DNA of 64,000 nucleotides from Anarhynchus alexandrinus (GCA_008711295.1 VUYV01000081.1:1045424-1109423), one strand, 5' to 3'. Counted from the first letter of the stretch, positions 10,038-24,034 are shown. A program made the numbers and translations. The notes: generated by a model not told the origin, from the letters alone.

Positions 10038-12763
10038 AAGCTTTTTAAAGATCTGCATCTTTTAAACCAGTCAGGTTTTCAGGCTTCCTTTCAAATATAG
10101 ATAAAGATAGATATAGATAATATAGAATTGCTTTATATAAATGTACCAAGCACAAGAAAAAAGAACCTGCATTTTCATTGATCTCAGGTGAAAATAAATT
10201 GTTTAGTCTGTTGCAAATTTGTGAGCTACAGGGGTTACTCAGGCTGGGAGATACCATACAGAAGCCCATTTAACACCCACGATTTTAATCTGAAACTTTT
10301 CTGTATAATCAGTTCTCAAACAATATAACTTTTGGTGGAGGCAGCCAAATGTTTTATTCGGTTTCTGAACTGATAAATTGTGTCCGATTTGGTGGATGCC
10401 TCTGGTTTGATTCAAGAAAGCTGGAGAAGGGAAAGGAGGCTGAACAGTGTGTGACTGCATATCACTTTTAACAAAAACAACTTTTTATAAAACTCCCTAA
10501 TTGCAGTGAAATTGTTGCTATTTGAAGCACCCTTAGTAGATACCGGAATGTAGCGCACTGCTCTCCTGTCTGAACTTTAAACTGGGTTTTGAAGCGTTAT
10601 AGACCATGCAGTAAAGAACCACAAAGGACATTTCAGGGAAGAAGAAGATACCATCTGCTTCATTATCAAAAAGCATACAGGAAAGGGACTTATAAGTAGG
10701 ATAAGCAGCATATAAGTGTGTTTATAAGGTGAGGCATAAATATTCATAAGAAAAGTCAAAGGCTCTTTTAACAATAAAACCAATTAACAACCAAAGGCAG
10801 ATAGCTGGTTCTCAATCCAGCACAATGTCTCATAAAGGGATACAGAGTAGATACACCTATTTCCATGAGCTTTGATGACTGAATTATCTATCCTTTTAAA
10901 ACAGTGATTTTTTGTTCTTTGGACAGGAATCTCTTGGTACAATCTAACAGCAGGGAATATTTTGAATGTATGGCCTAGAAAGGCAGTGATCTCTATTTCG
11001 TTTTTATACACATATAGCATGACTGAGAGAATAAAATATGCTTAAAAAATTAAGAATAAATTTTGAGAACTGATCCCTTTTCTTCTACACAACATTGTTC
11101 AATCCTTCCACATCAATTCAACCACTCAAGTTTTGAATACCTAATGATGGTCAGAGACATTTTCCTATAAGGTAAATACTGAATTTGAACTTCTAACTCC
11201 TAACTGATTTTTTGAGTTTTGGAGCTATCTTTGTTTACTTCATCTTAAATATGCTTTTGCTCTGCTCCATAGCATGATGTATGAGTTTTGAACTTAACTT
11301 TTTTTGTGCATCGAAGTCCAGTGGCATCTGGAGACCTAATTCTTCCAGTTTTCTGTGCATAGTTTTGTCTGAAGTAATAATGGCTAAAATAAATGAAGTT
11401 TTGAGTCTTACTTTCTAAGTCTGTTTTCTTTTTTTTCTCTAAGTCTTACTAAAGTGGAGCTACTCTTCTAATGGCCTCTATTTATTTCAAATAATCTTTA
11501 TTCATACTTCTCTCTTTCTGTTTGATTTTAATATTAAAGTTTCCTCTCTGTTTATGTCTCTGTATAGGACACATCTATTTCTAGTAATATGAATTTATAG
11601 TAATATGATTTCTGTGCTCCAGGACCCTTGACTTTACTATACTTACCTCTGTCTCTTTAATGACATAGTCCACTTTAATATATAACAACTTTATGTACTT
11701 TTAAAAAGATTTATATTCCAGCATAAATCTACATCCCCACGCACCCTAATTTTATTACTCTAGTTTCTCTTGTGTTTTTTGCCTTGCTTTCTTGTCTCCA
11801 TCTCTCCAATTAAAACTGTCTGTGGTTTGTTTCAGGAAAGAGTTATACGGACGATCCAGGGAAAACTCTTCATTTAGCCATTAGATTTATTAGGCAATCC
11901 CAGCGGTCATTAAGGAAGAACAACTTACTATGTTTTTTTACAGGTTGGTCAAAAATAAAGTAATCAAAAATTCGTCATCAAAACTTGTTCCCTGGTTTAG
12001 AAGACACTTAGCATTGAAACAAGCGGAAATATAACGCAGCTCAAAAACCTTCAGACACCACCCTTGTTACAAGGGGAGTCTCAGTTACGTAGGTACCGCT
12101 TGTGCTCAGCACCGTACCTTCCTGAAGGCACCTTTCGAAGCCAGAGCTTCACATGCCCACCCGTCAGCCCCTGCATCCTAATCAGCATTCAGACTCATTC
12201 ATGTGTCGTTGGAGAAAGGTGAAACAAGAGGCAGCTGCCAGAAGTCAGAGAAGCCAAATGAAATTAAAAGTCCAACCCACGTGAGTGTTTAAACACTGGA
12301 ATTAAAATGAAAGATGCTGACAGGCTCTTTTTATCCGTTGCCTTTTAAACATGTGTAATTGGGATCACCACAAGAGAATGATATTACTATGTAGAGGAGG
12401 TAATATTAAAGAGAACAAACGAGATCAGAATTGAATTTGTGAAGCCTGTTTTATCCATGAGGACCAATGTACTGCAGATGAAGCATGAAGTACCATGGCC
12501 CAGGAGTTATGGAGTATCATGAATCCATTTAAGTGGCATGTGGGCTAAAAAAGTCAAGAAATCCTAACTTAAATCACCCAAAAGTTCTCGCCAACTTAAA
12601 ATGCAAGAATCTGCTGTAGATGTAAGCAATGTGCCCTCATCTTCATTCCTCACAGTGCTGGGTGCTTTCCCCAAAACAGAAAAGGGACTAAAGCCCTTCT
12701 GTACTCACCGCGTATCTCTCTGGATCCAGAGCCCTCCAGGCTGCAGCATGGCATGGAATGAGT
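10038..12763. other. AT-rich non-coding stretch
   Basis: No gene, RNA or repeat family recognised. Short T-rich runs (for example near 11430) are the only low-complexity sequence. All open frames are under 80 codons and without motifs. Confidence 0.5.
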
Positions 12764-12918
12764 TGTGGGAGGACTGGCCTTAGTGGCCTTGCCACCCACG
12801 TGTCCACCTGAAAAGACGGGGCTGNCTGTGGGAGGACTGGCCTTAGTGGCTCTTCCATCACCCTCCGGGTAAGGGTGAGGCCTTGCCGCCCACGTGTCCA
12901 CCTGAAAAGACGGGGCTG
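12764..12918. repeat. Direct duplication around a single N
   Basis: The segment starting 'tgtgggaggactggccttag' occurs at 12764 and again at 12827. A second shared block, 'cccacgtgtccacctgaaaa' plus 'gacggggctg', ends at 12824 and again at 12918. One N stands at 12825, directly between the copies. The second copy carries about 32 bp more (12851-12882, including 'catcaccctccgggtaaggg'). This may be a true two-copy tandem repeat of unequal length or an assembly join that left overlapping ends unmerged. Confidence 0.8.
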
Positions 12919-14053
12919 GTATTGGACAGTTACACTTGGAGCAAGTATGTAATATTTTAGAATTATTATCAGAGTCACAAGTGAGATGCTCATTTGGGGT
13001 ACCACAGCAACTTTTCCAGACTCTTAAAAATAATTATTGTGACTCTTTATTAGGAGAACTAAATTTTTTTTTTTTTTTCAAATTAGCATAAGAAATTTTG
13101 GTGGTAATCAATTTCTTTAATGAACAAAGTTCACTGTCACTGCAAAGCTGCCATCTGTTGAGATGTTTCTTAAAAGTATTTTTTCACAAATTATGAATCC
13201 CTGATAAGCTTTCTAACATTAAATGATATTGTGAAATATATTGGCTTTCTAGGGAATACATAAAAGGAACAGGCTGTCATACTTTACAATGAAAACAAAA
13301 TTTCAAATAAAGCTATGATTTTTTTCCCTTTCCTGATGAACACTAAGCATGGGCTGCACTGTCTTATTGTTATCTTTTGTGCAGACAAGAAAAATAGGAG
13401 TCGGGAAGAAACAGGAAAAAAATAATAACCAAAAAAACCCCACTATTTATTCAAGGAGACTAAATTAGAAACTAATTCAAACCTGATTAATCTCATTTGG
13501 GAAACTCCCACTGGCTTTAGTCATTTTTGGATCCAGCTCTTAAATTAGGTAATTAATATTTTGAATCACACTGATTCTAAGTACCACATAATTTATGTTT
13601 AGGTATTCTTCTGACTTCCGGAGCATTAGGGAAAACTGCCGTGAGCAGAAGTGCCTACAGTTCATCCGAGACAGTTTGCTGTTTTACTGCCAAAGCACAA
13701 ATCTTGTTTTATTTGTCTGTCTGCAAACAGGTTGCCTCCAGGTAATTAAATGAAACAGTAGTTGAAGGCAAAGTGTTCAGACCTCTCATTCTCTTAAAGA
13801 ACCAGAACATTTTAACCAAGTGGGTTACGGTTTCTGTCTTCCAGTACTATAGGGAGTATAGCCAGTTCACCCGGATACTCAGAGGACTTTATTCAGATTC
13901 GCAGTAACAAACATAACAGAGAAAATATATCGTGAGTCTCTAAGGCTGTGGGTGCCTCTGGCTAAGGAGGGAGGTTTCGTTTCACGAGGTTCATACCTTC
14001 ATGCTTTCCCCAAAGTACCTGGCTTTAGCAATTTTAAATGAAAACCCAAGCAA
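12919..14053. other. AT-rich non-coding stretch
   Basis: No gene recognised. A T run near 13064-13078 is the only notable low-complexity tract. Confidence 0.45.
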
Positions 14054-14306
14054 TCATAGAATCATAGAATGGTTTAGGTCGGAAAGGACCTTGAAGACCA
14101 TCGAGTTCCAACCCCCCTGCCATAGGCAGGGACACCTCCCACCAGCCCAGGTTGCCCAAGGCCACGTCCAGCCTGGCCTTGAACACCTCCAGGGATGGGG
14201 CCTCAACAACCTCTCTGGGCAACCTGGGACAGTGCCTCACCACCCTCACAGGGAAAAACTTCTTCCTCATGTTCAATCTAAACCTGCCCTCTGCCAGTTT
14301 GAAGAT
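14054..14306 (-). mobile_element. CR1 LINE 3' end, subfamily B, minus strand
   Basis: The plus strand begins with the inverted CR1 tail 'atcatagaatcatagaatgg' and continues through the complement of the 3' UTR and the last ORF2 codons. On the minus strand the frame reads [40 protein letters not shown] and LGNLGWWEVSLPMAGGLELD. The match breaks off at about 14306 after 'ctgccagtttgaag', giving a copy of about 250 bp. The bases that follow hold a small unrelated repeat of 'taatgttcca'. The high identity to the 56 and 61 kb copies suggests the same source lineage. Confidence 0.95.
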
Positions 14307-17020
14307 GCTATTTCTAATGTTCCAATGCTCCAATGCTATTACTAATGTTCCATAGCTATGAAGTCACTCGTACAGTGTCAGCGACACATTTAGATGTGTT
14401 TGAAATGAAAAATGATCCAGAAGTGCGATACTCGCTGTCTCGTGCAAACTGAATCCCTCCCATTCCCTGTCTGTGGGTGCTGTGCTTCAGGGTTCACACC
14501 CCAGGTCCTGCTACGCAGTGCCTTCGCTCAGCAGTGTCCCTGGAAGAGGACTGTGGTAATGGGAATGATGGCCTTTGCCACAGAAAAATATAGAAATTGG
14601 TGATGATTTTGTTCAGGGCAACAACAAAACCTTACACTACTATCCAGAGACTAAGAATCTGGAGACCACTGCTCTGGATTCTTACTATAATTTAATCATC
14701 AGCCCTGCCTGGTAAGTCCTGCCTCAAATAAGCATTGGTACAGATGTAGATAGCTCCCAGAGGGAGCTTGGGAAAGTAATAAAAAGGTGAAGTACAGAAT
14801 ACACTACTCCTTGTGACTGAGAATATGCAGTTATGGGACAGAAGGGTGGGGGAGCTGCCCATAGCTGTGGCTGCACCCACAGGAGCCAGCGAGACACCAA
14901 GGGAGAGTGCAGTGCATAGGACCATGGAGCACCATCCCCCTATCAGTGACAGGGACTATCTTTTAGTCCCCTTCTGTTCCCTGCTCCCTGTCACTAGCTC
15001 CTGCACTTCACAGAAGAGATATAAATCTATATAAACTCACAGTGAAACCACGATATCCTTTTCCCTCTCTGTGGCTATCTGTACGTAGCTTTCTAATATC
15101 ATTTCCCAAATACTCTGTATATATGGGACAAAGTTCTTCTATTTTACAAATGTTTGGAATTTAAAATTGTTTCTTATTCCAGAAGAAAATTAATGGAAAG
15201 CTTACAAGATGCTCTTCTGCAGTCATTTTGATTGAGGGTTAATAATGACATGAGCACTACGGAAGGAAGAAGAAAGACTGCACACTATGCCGCGTGATTA
15301 CAGAGTTAGCAGAATTAATTTCAAGTACCTGTGTCAAAAGATATTTAAGCTAGTACTACAAAAGATAATTAGTCTGAAAATGGAGGCTGAGAGAGGACAA
15401 TTCCAGAGAAACTGATAACCTAGACAGTACCTGTGACACGACACGAGCTTGCAGTACTCCAGTGTTGGTTTGAGACCACTGGCTATACCAGAGATTTTCC
15501 CCCTGCTTTTTACTGACCAAAAGCATTTCCAGTCAAAACTGGTTTAGGTTCTGGTGGTACTTGCCTTCCCTCTCCTAACTTTAACCCCTCCCAAAGTACC
15601 ACTGAAGAAATCAATCCTAACCTGCTCACGTTTGACACACAAATATTTTTGTGCAGATTCAAGCCTTGAGCATAACTTTTCCTGTACCTGTTTTCCTTGA
15701 ATTTGCTTATAACTCATAAATAAGCATTTTGTGACCACCAAATCCACTGCTACAACACATTCTCTGAGATTGCAACAATTATGAACGGTCTGGTGAGGAA
15801 ACGGCAACCAGGGGAGTGCTCAGGGCCTCCTTGAAGTTGTGTTGCTTCTGCTGATGACAATCCAGGAGCAAACACGTTCAGAAAGAGTTATTCAGCAACA
15901 GTTATTCAGCTTTCTCTCTCCCCTCTGCTTTTCGGAGCCAGCTTAATCTCTTCTGACACAAGTACTTTGTTATTCATTTAGAACTAAGTAGAGCTCATCA
16001 TGTATCAGAAAACCCATCAATTCTAAACATCATCTCTTACTGTTTATTTCAAGGGGTTTTTTTTTCAGCTTTCATGTTGTTTTGTTAAAGCATCTACTTT
16101 TCTTGTTCTTTTGAACTAAAGTCTCTGGATTTTTGGTATTGTTGGATATATTTACTGGAAAACGTTTTCTCTTATCGAACCGTAATCAGAAAACAGATCT
16201 CACCAAATCTGGAAAAAAGAAATCAGGGATTCACTCATTTAGGTGCAGAGCTCACACTAGTCATCCTGCAGAATGATTCTCTCTCCCTTCTGTGCTCTGG
16301 GCCACAGCCAAGAGAGTTCAGTTTCGGGTGTATTTTGCCTTTTTTCCAAGCCCTCCATGAACTCACTGACCGCGGAGAGACCGTCTGCTGCGATAACTGT
16401 TCTTCACAAACAGGAGGAATGTCAGACAGTAAACTGAGGCTCATCAGCACCAAAGGCATAACCTAGGATCTCTTCTCAAGAAGAAAACATCCAGCATCTT
16501 GACTGCTGAATGAGCTGAACCTGTTCTTGAGCTTAAATATGACAGATTTAAAAAAGGACCAAAGTGCAGTTCTCGTAGCTTACGGATGAGAAACGAGAGA
16601 CAAGAGAAGAAATTTGTCTTTTAAACTCGAGAGACAGGAAGATGGCCATCTATCATGCTCTTACATGTTTATATCAATGACTCCTGATCTTTGGAGATAT
16701 CAGAAGACCCAGATCCCAGTACATTAGTAACCATATCTCTGTTATTACCCATTTCAGACCATGAAGCAAACCTGATGTTATCTGAATCTATTTTATTCTC
16801 TGGCCTCCCACATCCTGTCATCTTTTAATGGCTTTTGTTTCTTCACCGATGTCTTTGTTTATACTCACAGCCACATCCTGGTAAGTTTATTACCAATTCA
16901 TGGCCGAGGCTGAATTTCTATCTCTAGAGAAGCAAGACTTTTAAACGTAATTAGCATTCAAATAGGCCAATTATTTTATACTTGTGTATGCAGTAAGATT
17001 TTTCCGACATTCAAAATGAA
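14307..17020. other. Non-coding stretch
   Basis: I see a short repeat 'taatgttccaatgctccaat' with a second 'taatgttcca' at 14317-14355, and a repeated 'gttattcagc' at 15887 and 15901. No gene or mobile element is recognised. Confidence 0.45.
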
Positions 17021-17200
17021 CTAAATGCTTCAGTTCTCAGCTATAAGGCAAAAAGATTAGTGGCAGTTGTACTGTGAATATAAAAATTAAACCATCATTA
17101 GTACGGCTGAATCAATTAAGTGTGCCATCGTGACAACTTTAGTGTGCATATATTATGCAAATGCATAAAGCATAACCTTTCCTTACTGCTTAGAATTTAC
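17021..17200. promoter_or_regulatory. Possible conserved non-coding element with octamer motif
   Basis: The block is AT-rich but not simple sequence. It holds a perfect octamer ATGCAAAT (17155-17162), the usual POU-factor site, inside the near-symmetric 'tattatgcaaatgcataaag', and several TTAA/ATTA cores nearby ('atcaattaag', 'ccatcattag'). This is the composition often seen in vertebrate developmental enhancers. Conservation cannot be judged from one genome, so this is only a lead. Confidence 0.2.
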
Positions 17201-20200
17201 TAAAATAAAAATATTCTGCTCTGGGGAGACTAAAATAGTGAACAAATTCAGAGCACTGAGAATTGCTAATTAACTGATACGTTCCTCTGTAACCTTTTGT
17301 TCTTTCATTTTTAAACTAATAGATTGCATATTTAAGAAGGAGGAGGCAACTAAGAGGATCCACTTATATAAATTACAATCAAATCCTTTCCTTTCAGAGA
17401 CTTTTAATTTTTTTTCCAGAAAGATTCTTGGTGTGCGTGTGCTTGGCATGCCATATACTTGGTCGGCAGCTAACTCCGGAAAACAATCCAAGAAACATTT
17501 CTCTTATTCAAAGTTTTGCAGCACCATCATATTCATGTTTTTGCTGTTGCTCTATCTGCAAGTACCATAGTACCATACTGTCATTATGTCCCATGCTTAC
17601 AGATCAGATACTTTATTTTCATTCCCAGTGTACCCTTGGGTATTCTTTTTTCAACTCATCCATCTTAAGACTCTGTCTTTTCAGAAGAAATCTGCATATG
17701 TTACAGCGATTTGAAATATTTTACTAATAGCAAAGGAATAACGCTGAAGTCTGCTAAAACTTCCTATCTCTTTAGCACTCGTGATTTTATATACTTCTCT
17801 TTTCCAGAATAATGTCTTGTCTTTAGAACTAACATTGAAGTCAGAGACACTGAAGTCTTACAGATTGTTGCTTTGACGAAACCTGAATTCTTTGTTCTGT
17901 TGAAGAATCTCATTAATATCATGATGTTGTAGTGAGCAAGCAAGGATTCCACCAGAGTGTAAATCTCTCTTTTTCTTCTACTGGTCTTAATTTTTGCAAA
18001 CAAAAAATCAATTTAGCTGAATCTTCCATGCATAGCATTTATAAATTTTAAGTTTGTTCAAATAATTGTAAATGCTAAAGCGTCTTAGTAAGAAATCATC
18101 AAATCAGCGCGCAGAGAGCCATGACTACAGCCCTCCTGTAGCACTTGTGTGAAGTATCTCTGACTGCAGTCAGTCCACAGCACAGGAACGAGGTGAGGTT
18201 ATTCATAAATGCTAACTAGCTGAAAGCAGGCTCCAGCGCAGCCCCTGGGAAGAGGCACCATTCTCCTGCGGTAGCTCAGTGTGGCCAACCCAGGCTCCTG
18301 CTCTCATAGACCCCCCAGGAAAGCTGTTTTTTTTCCCGATGATATTAGAAGACAACTCTGAATATTAGCTGTACTGTGGAAACAGAAACTAATGTGAATG
18401 ACTCCTTTGATGATTATCATGAACAAGAGACCTTATGTTAACTGCTAATATGCAAACTGTAACTCTCCAAAACAATCTCAAATGCACAAAAACATTGTAA
18501 AGAATAATCTGACTTTTTTTTTTGTATGGGGGGGTGTGTGTGTTGGTTGCTTGGTTGTTTTTCTGTGTGTTTTTTCTCCCCAGGGAAATGCAATCCAGGG
18601 AAGTGAAAGCAACCTATACAAAGCAAATTCTGATGCAAATTTCAGTTAAGAAATCAGTGACACATCTCTATACTTACCTGTACAGTCATTAAAGTAAATA
18701 TATAAAAGAAAAACTGTAAATTTTAGATTTAAGAAAGGCTACTACTTCGCATATTTACCTTGTTATACATAGATATGCATGCACACGTTCTATGAGATTT
18801 AGTAGAAAACTTGTACATACGCTTGCATACATTTGGGAAAACATTACTCAGTGAAGTGCTTCTTTATCAGATTGATGTATTTGTTTTGTGCAAACCATCG
18901 CCCATTTAAAGCTTCAGTGATTTCCTGTACTATTAGTTATTCCATTTGCTTAGCAAAATACTATGTAATATTCATGGCTCATAAATTGTTTCGCAAAGGT
19001 TAACCACGAAATTCATCAATATTTTCTTTTCTTTTCCTATGTAACCCGGGCTCAGTCAACTCGTTTTGAAGACATGATTTTTAATGCACTGTAATGCTTA
19101 TCTTTGCCATCTTGACATTAATTGGGACTTCTCCTTTGTGTGAATGTCTGGCTTTGTTCTCTTGTCTAAGTTTGACTGTTGATTTATAAGTCAGACTGCA
19201 GTCTTCATAGAGGGGAAGAGCATAGTTACGTGAAAGCTCTCAGCAGACCATATCCACATCTTTCATACATTTTCCCCAGTATATGTCAGGAATCAAATGT
19301 TTTACATTTTGTGGGTAGATAAAACTTCTGAAATTGAACCACTGTAAATAAAACCAGAATTTAACAGACTATATCTTCCAGATATAGAAATATAATGCTA
19401 AATTCAGAGCTTCCTTTTCATTTTCCTATAAGTCTGGACCAACGTACTTCACCTCAAGGAATCAACAAGACAGTAGACATCACCATGGCCCACAGAAATA
19501 ACCCCCTATCTCTGGATGTGCAAGTTGAGATGAATCAAAATAATTTCTACATGAGCATTATGTTGCTGAATATGTACCACATGTTATAACAGAATTTCCA
19601 AGGTCACAAAATCTGGAAAACTGAGCACCTTAATTCCAGTGAGTTATAAATTCTAATGTGCATTTTTTAAGGGAACTCAGTCAAATATATTTCAGCTATG
19701 AAAGAGACTGCTCTAATCTAATAATACATTTATTTCAGTAATACCTATGTTAATTTGTCTATTCTTATCTAAACTGTTCTAATCCCTGAAAACCAGATAG
19801 GTAACGAATACATCAATCTGTTAAAATAATAGTTTGCAGCACTAATAATATATTTGCATATACCCTCTCTAATTAAGATAAGAAATAATTATTAGACATA
19901 GCAGTGGGAATCTAGATTGTTTTGAAACATGAATAGTACGGTGAATGAGGAATGAAGGGGCCTCTCTTGGAAGTAATCTCAACTGTTTTTACAGGTATAC
20001 AAATCACCGAGCGTATTTTAAAGCCAGTAGGAATAATCCTATCTAACATACCTGAAAATAAAGAACAAAAATAATCTGATTGAATTGAGATATTTAAAGA
20101 TGACAAAGAAAAATTAAAATATTTCCTTATTGGACCCAAGTTCATTTTTTATCCTGGAAATTTTATATCAAGGAATATGTCATCTCCAAGGAATTCTTTT

Positions 20201-22124
20201 GGCTCTTGCACACTGCTAGTCACATGTTACTCTATGACCAAGCGTAATAAACATTTTATCACAAAAGTCAGGTAACAAAAAGAGTTGCCTTGCCACAAAA
20301 TTGCATTTTGTAGGCTGTACTGCAGAGTTGTTGAAGAACTGAATGCTTGCAGATTCAGCTGGTTTGCTGAAACAATTATTCCGTTATTAACCTCTGTGCA
20401 ATGGCCTCTCCGTTTTCCTCTTGTTTAGAAGGATTTGATCTGCTTTGCTGTACTGCGTATTTAAAAGTCAACTGCCTAGGCTTTGCTTACCATGGGCTGC
20501 TGAAACTGTGCTTCAGAAATGCCAAATATTGACATCATAAACGAGTTGTGATCATTACAGCCTAGTGAAGAATATATTATAAGGTGATATAACAAGCAAA
20601 GAGTCTCCCCCAGGTCTAAGGGAGCCCAGTGCAGCTGACAGTGTCAAGAAAAAGCCTGAGAAAGAATACATTATAATTTGGAGATAAAGTAGCTATGAAT
20701 GATTAAACTGCATTATCTTCTACTGCTGACACAGATGAAGAGAACTGTTTTATTTTAAATAAACAAATACAGGCATTTGAAGTATACAAAACCGCCAGAA
20801 GTCTCACTGCTGAGGTTAGATTTCTGGGATTTTCCTGCGCTGAGATGTTGTTCTGCAGAGTTAAAATACACTCCAAAGTCATACTTTCAAGAAAAAAAAG
20901 AAATCTTTCAGCTGTAGGAGGAAGATTTTTTTAAAAAGAACAAACTCCATTTATTACTGTCTGAACTCTGGATCTGAGAGTCAAACTGTGCTTTGTCCTT
21001 CTCTATTGCTACGTCCTGAAACGAGACAGTCTGTAGCAGGGACAGTCTGAGGTCACGTACCATGCAGCTCTCCCACTGGCAAGTCTCCGTTAGCCAAAGC
21101 TCTCCCTTTAAATCCACACAGCCTAAGCAAAACCGAAACTGCTGCAACCCTTAGTACTCTAAACTTTTTCCTTGGAAAGGAACAAACAGGGAATGCCAAC
21201 GAAATTGCCCATTTTCTTCAGCATAATTAAAGTACCCAGCTTAACTATCCGTTGCTTTAAACCCATCCAAGCAGGATTTTTTTTTTTTCAAACTTGATGA
21301 AGCTCATAATCCTTTTAGTCATCAAATCAAGACCAAAGACTGTAAATGCTGCGTTGCCATTTAACAGATGGTTATATAGACTGTGAAATAATTAAATACT
21401 GGTTTTCGGATAATTGCTACTTATATTTTTGATCTTAGTAAGGACTAAACTATGCCACCTGGAATGACCTGATTTTGAATCAGTTTGTGGAACAGAAAAA
21501 GTTTTAATCTTTTCAGATAGAATGTACTTTAAACCTGATTTATAGAATGGAAAAAATTCATCCAAAAAGGAATTACTTTTAGAAACTTATGAACAACTTT
21601 AAAAGGACTATTAAGGCAAGCATTCCCTCTCAATTATAACCCACACTATCAGTTCCTGCTGCAGTACCATGCACTTACTTTTAGCTTCTATCGAAATTCT
21701 TATTACTTAAATTTCTGGAAAGTAATGCCTCTACTGATGGATGATGTGCTGTGAAGATATCTACTGCCCTTTATCGCTATGGATATTATTCTTATATGGT
21801 ATGTTAATATAAGGGAAAATATTCAGTTTTAAGAACCACTTTTGTATATTTCATTGTCCTGCTTGCTTCGATACGTTCCTCTAGTTTATATATCACCTAG
21901 TAAAAGTTAGTTGTGCCTCTGAACTTGATATAATCTGCTTTCTGGAAATTATAATCAACAAAACCAATAAAAATGTTACTTTTATTTAGAAGTTTTGAAT
22001 GTTCAGTCTGAACTTGGTAGCCAATAAGAAAATGTGTTCTACAAATTGTTTTCTCCAGAAAAGCATTTTATAGCAAAACTTGTTATGAGCAGGCTTGATC
22101 TTTTATGTGGGTTTTTATTTACAG
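17201..22124. other. Long AT-rich stretch without recognised features
   Basis: About 4.9 kb of unique AT-rich sequence. I note a T/G-rich low-complexity tract at 18512-18575 and nothing else. No open frame longer than 100 codons carries a motif. The lack of CR1 here contrasts with the rest of the window. Confidence 0.5.
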
Positions 22125-22223
22125 AAAGATCATCTCTCTGCTCCCCTAGCATAGAAATTAACTTCATGATTTGTGCCATGCAACTCAGCATCTTGCCTCA
22201 AAGAAACCGGGCAAGTTTTAGAG
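22125..22223 (+). other. Exon-like segment (99 nt) with strong splice signals
   Basis: A pyrimidine-rich acceptor ('gtgggtttttatttacag', ending 22124) precedes 99 bases that end in AGAG followed by the donor GTGAGTG (22224). One of the three frames is open across the whole segment and reads RSSLCSPSIEINFMICAMQL then SILPQRNRASFRG; the other two have early stops. I recognise no protein. GC-rich sequence follows directly (22240-22350). It could be an exon of an unannotated transcript or lncRNA, or a chance pairing of splice-like sites. Confidence 0.2.
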
Positions 22224-22239
22224 GTGAGTGAAAGAAAGC

Positions 22240-22400
22240 AAGGTCCCAAAGCCCGGAGTCGCCAGCGGCACAGGAGAACTCAGAGCTGAGCAGGAGCAGG
22301 AGCGCCGTGCTGGGACCCCCCGGCAGAGAGCTACGGCGGATGCGTGGCCGCCCGAGAAGCAGCTGAAGGGAAGGACAACCAGAAGGTAGCCCAGTCTGCT
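22240..22400. other. GC-rich pocket with CpGs
   Basis: The stretch from 'aaagcccggagtcgccagcg' to 'agctacggcggatgcgtggc' is clearly richer in G, C and CpG than the AT-rich sequence around it. It is too short for a typical CpG island. No TATA or coding signal is seen. Confidence 0.35.
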
Positions 22401-24034
22401 TCAGCTAAACACCCAGCTCCGTTTCATTTTCGGTGTGAACCTGCAGCTGGTAAACCAAGCTGGCCCTGTGCTGTCCAGATGTTCCAGAAGTTGTAGGGAC
22501 AGTCGAAGTCCGCGGTCACTTGCAGTTACTTGTGCTCCAGACAGCAAAATGCTAATTTATCACTGCCAGGTTCGGATTCAGTTTCACGGTGCTACAAGAC
22601 TTCGGTAGTCTGTGCTTTCTTCCCCGACTGATACGCTGTAAGGGAGGACAGGCAGAAAAGCCTGAAAGGAACTGAGCCTTTCTCTTTCTGCAAGCGGCAG
22701 AGTGCTGCAAAGTTTCTCTGGGCTGTGACACAAAGAACATATGGCACTCTTTCCACCAGTTGGGTTTTTTTTTGAAGAACATTGCTCTGACTGCGCTATG
22801 CCATCCTCTGACCTTGATCCTGTCAGCGTCAGCTCCACAATGCTAACGGAATGAGTTTTTACAGGGGTTTAAGACACAGGCATTTAAATTTTCAACCCCA
22901 AGTGGGACTCAGTGTGAAGTAAAGATCCAGTCAACATCTGCTAGTTCAATAAAGACAACAGTACCTGTGGTCGTTCACAGAAGCAGCAATGGAGGCACCT
23001 AACATGTACCTGGAAAATCTATTACTGTTCATAAGTCTACAGAAAGAGAACTAGTTAAGAACAGGTTTTGTGAGCTGTTCTCCTGGACTTGTTAGCAGAA
23101 ATTCCATCTGCACTACATTTAAAGCCTGTATTATATTCATATGTACATGTTATTCTGCTTAAATTTTACCTCTTTCATATTACAAGAATTTAACTTTTCC
23201 TCGTATCTCTTCTGCCTCTGGTAGAATAAATTCACCTTAATTTTGAAAACTGTATTTTTGCATTAATCGTACAGCTGTTGTTTCCCCGCAGAGCTACACA
23301 TTCTTATTTTCGGGCTGATGTCAGTTCTTGTTCAATTTACTGCTGTGCTACTTTAGAGAATCTGTTGTTCCCTTGAGCAGTCGGTCAGTACTTACAGGTC
23401 TGAGGAAATTAACACCGCCTGTTACTGTCGCAGTAATTTGGCCTCACATACTCAGTTGTGATTTTGGTTCTCCCTGGTCCCCCATTTGGCTGCCATCAAT
23501 CTATTCCCTGCACCACTCTCTATTGCTATCTCTATTGTTATAGTAGCTCAGACCAAATACCAAAATCTTCAGTAAATTTAGGACTAAATCATAAAAAATC
23601 AGTTTTCTTTCCTTAGCGGAGAAGGCAATTATTTTTTTTCTTGCATTTGTTCATTGTGGAACCCTCTGTAGACAGACATATAACCTCCACGGGAATCCTC
23701 TGTGTTGATATTAACCTTTGTTCTACAGACCGGCTCTTTTCCCTAAAGTCCTTCTGACTGTGGAATTACAATTAAAATCGAGAAATCTCCCACTTTATTT
23801 GAGCCCAGTTAAAAGGCAGCCTGGTAGAAATCTGTTTTGCTTGCAAGCAAGACTATGAGAAAGCAAAGATCAATTATCTGCTGGGAAGGCATGACATTTT
23901 TTTCACTTTCACCAATGATAGCTTCATTTATCTGCTGAATCTATAGAGACAGCTAGGTATTGTCTGTGCTAAATTACTACTGTGAGATATAGAAATGTGT
24001 TCTGGCTGCAACATCTTTTCTGTTTTCCTTGTAG
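22401..24034. other. Non-coding stretch
   Basis: Unique sequence, no recognised repeat or gene. It ends in a pyrimidine-rich acceptor-like tract at 24012-24034. Confidence 0.45.
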
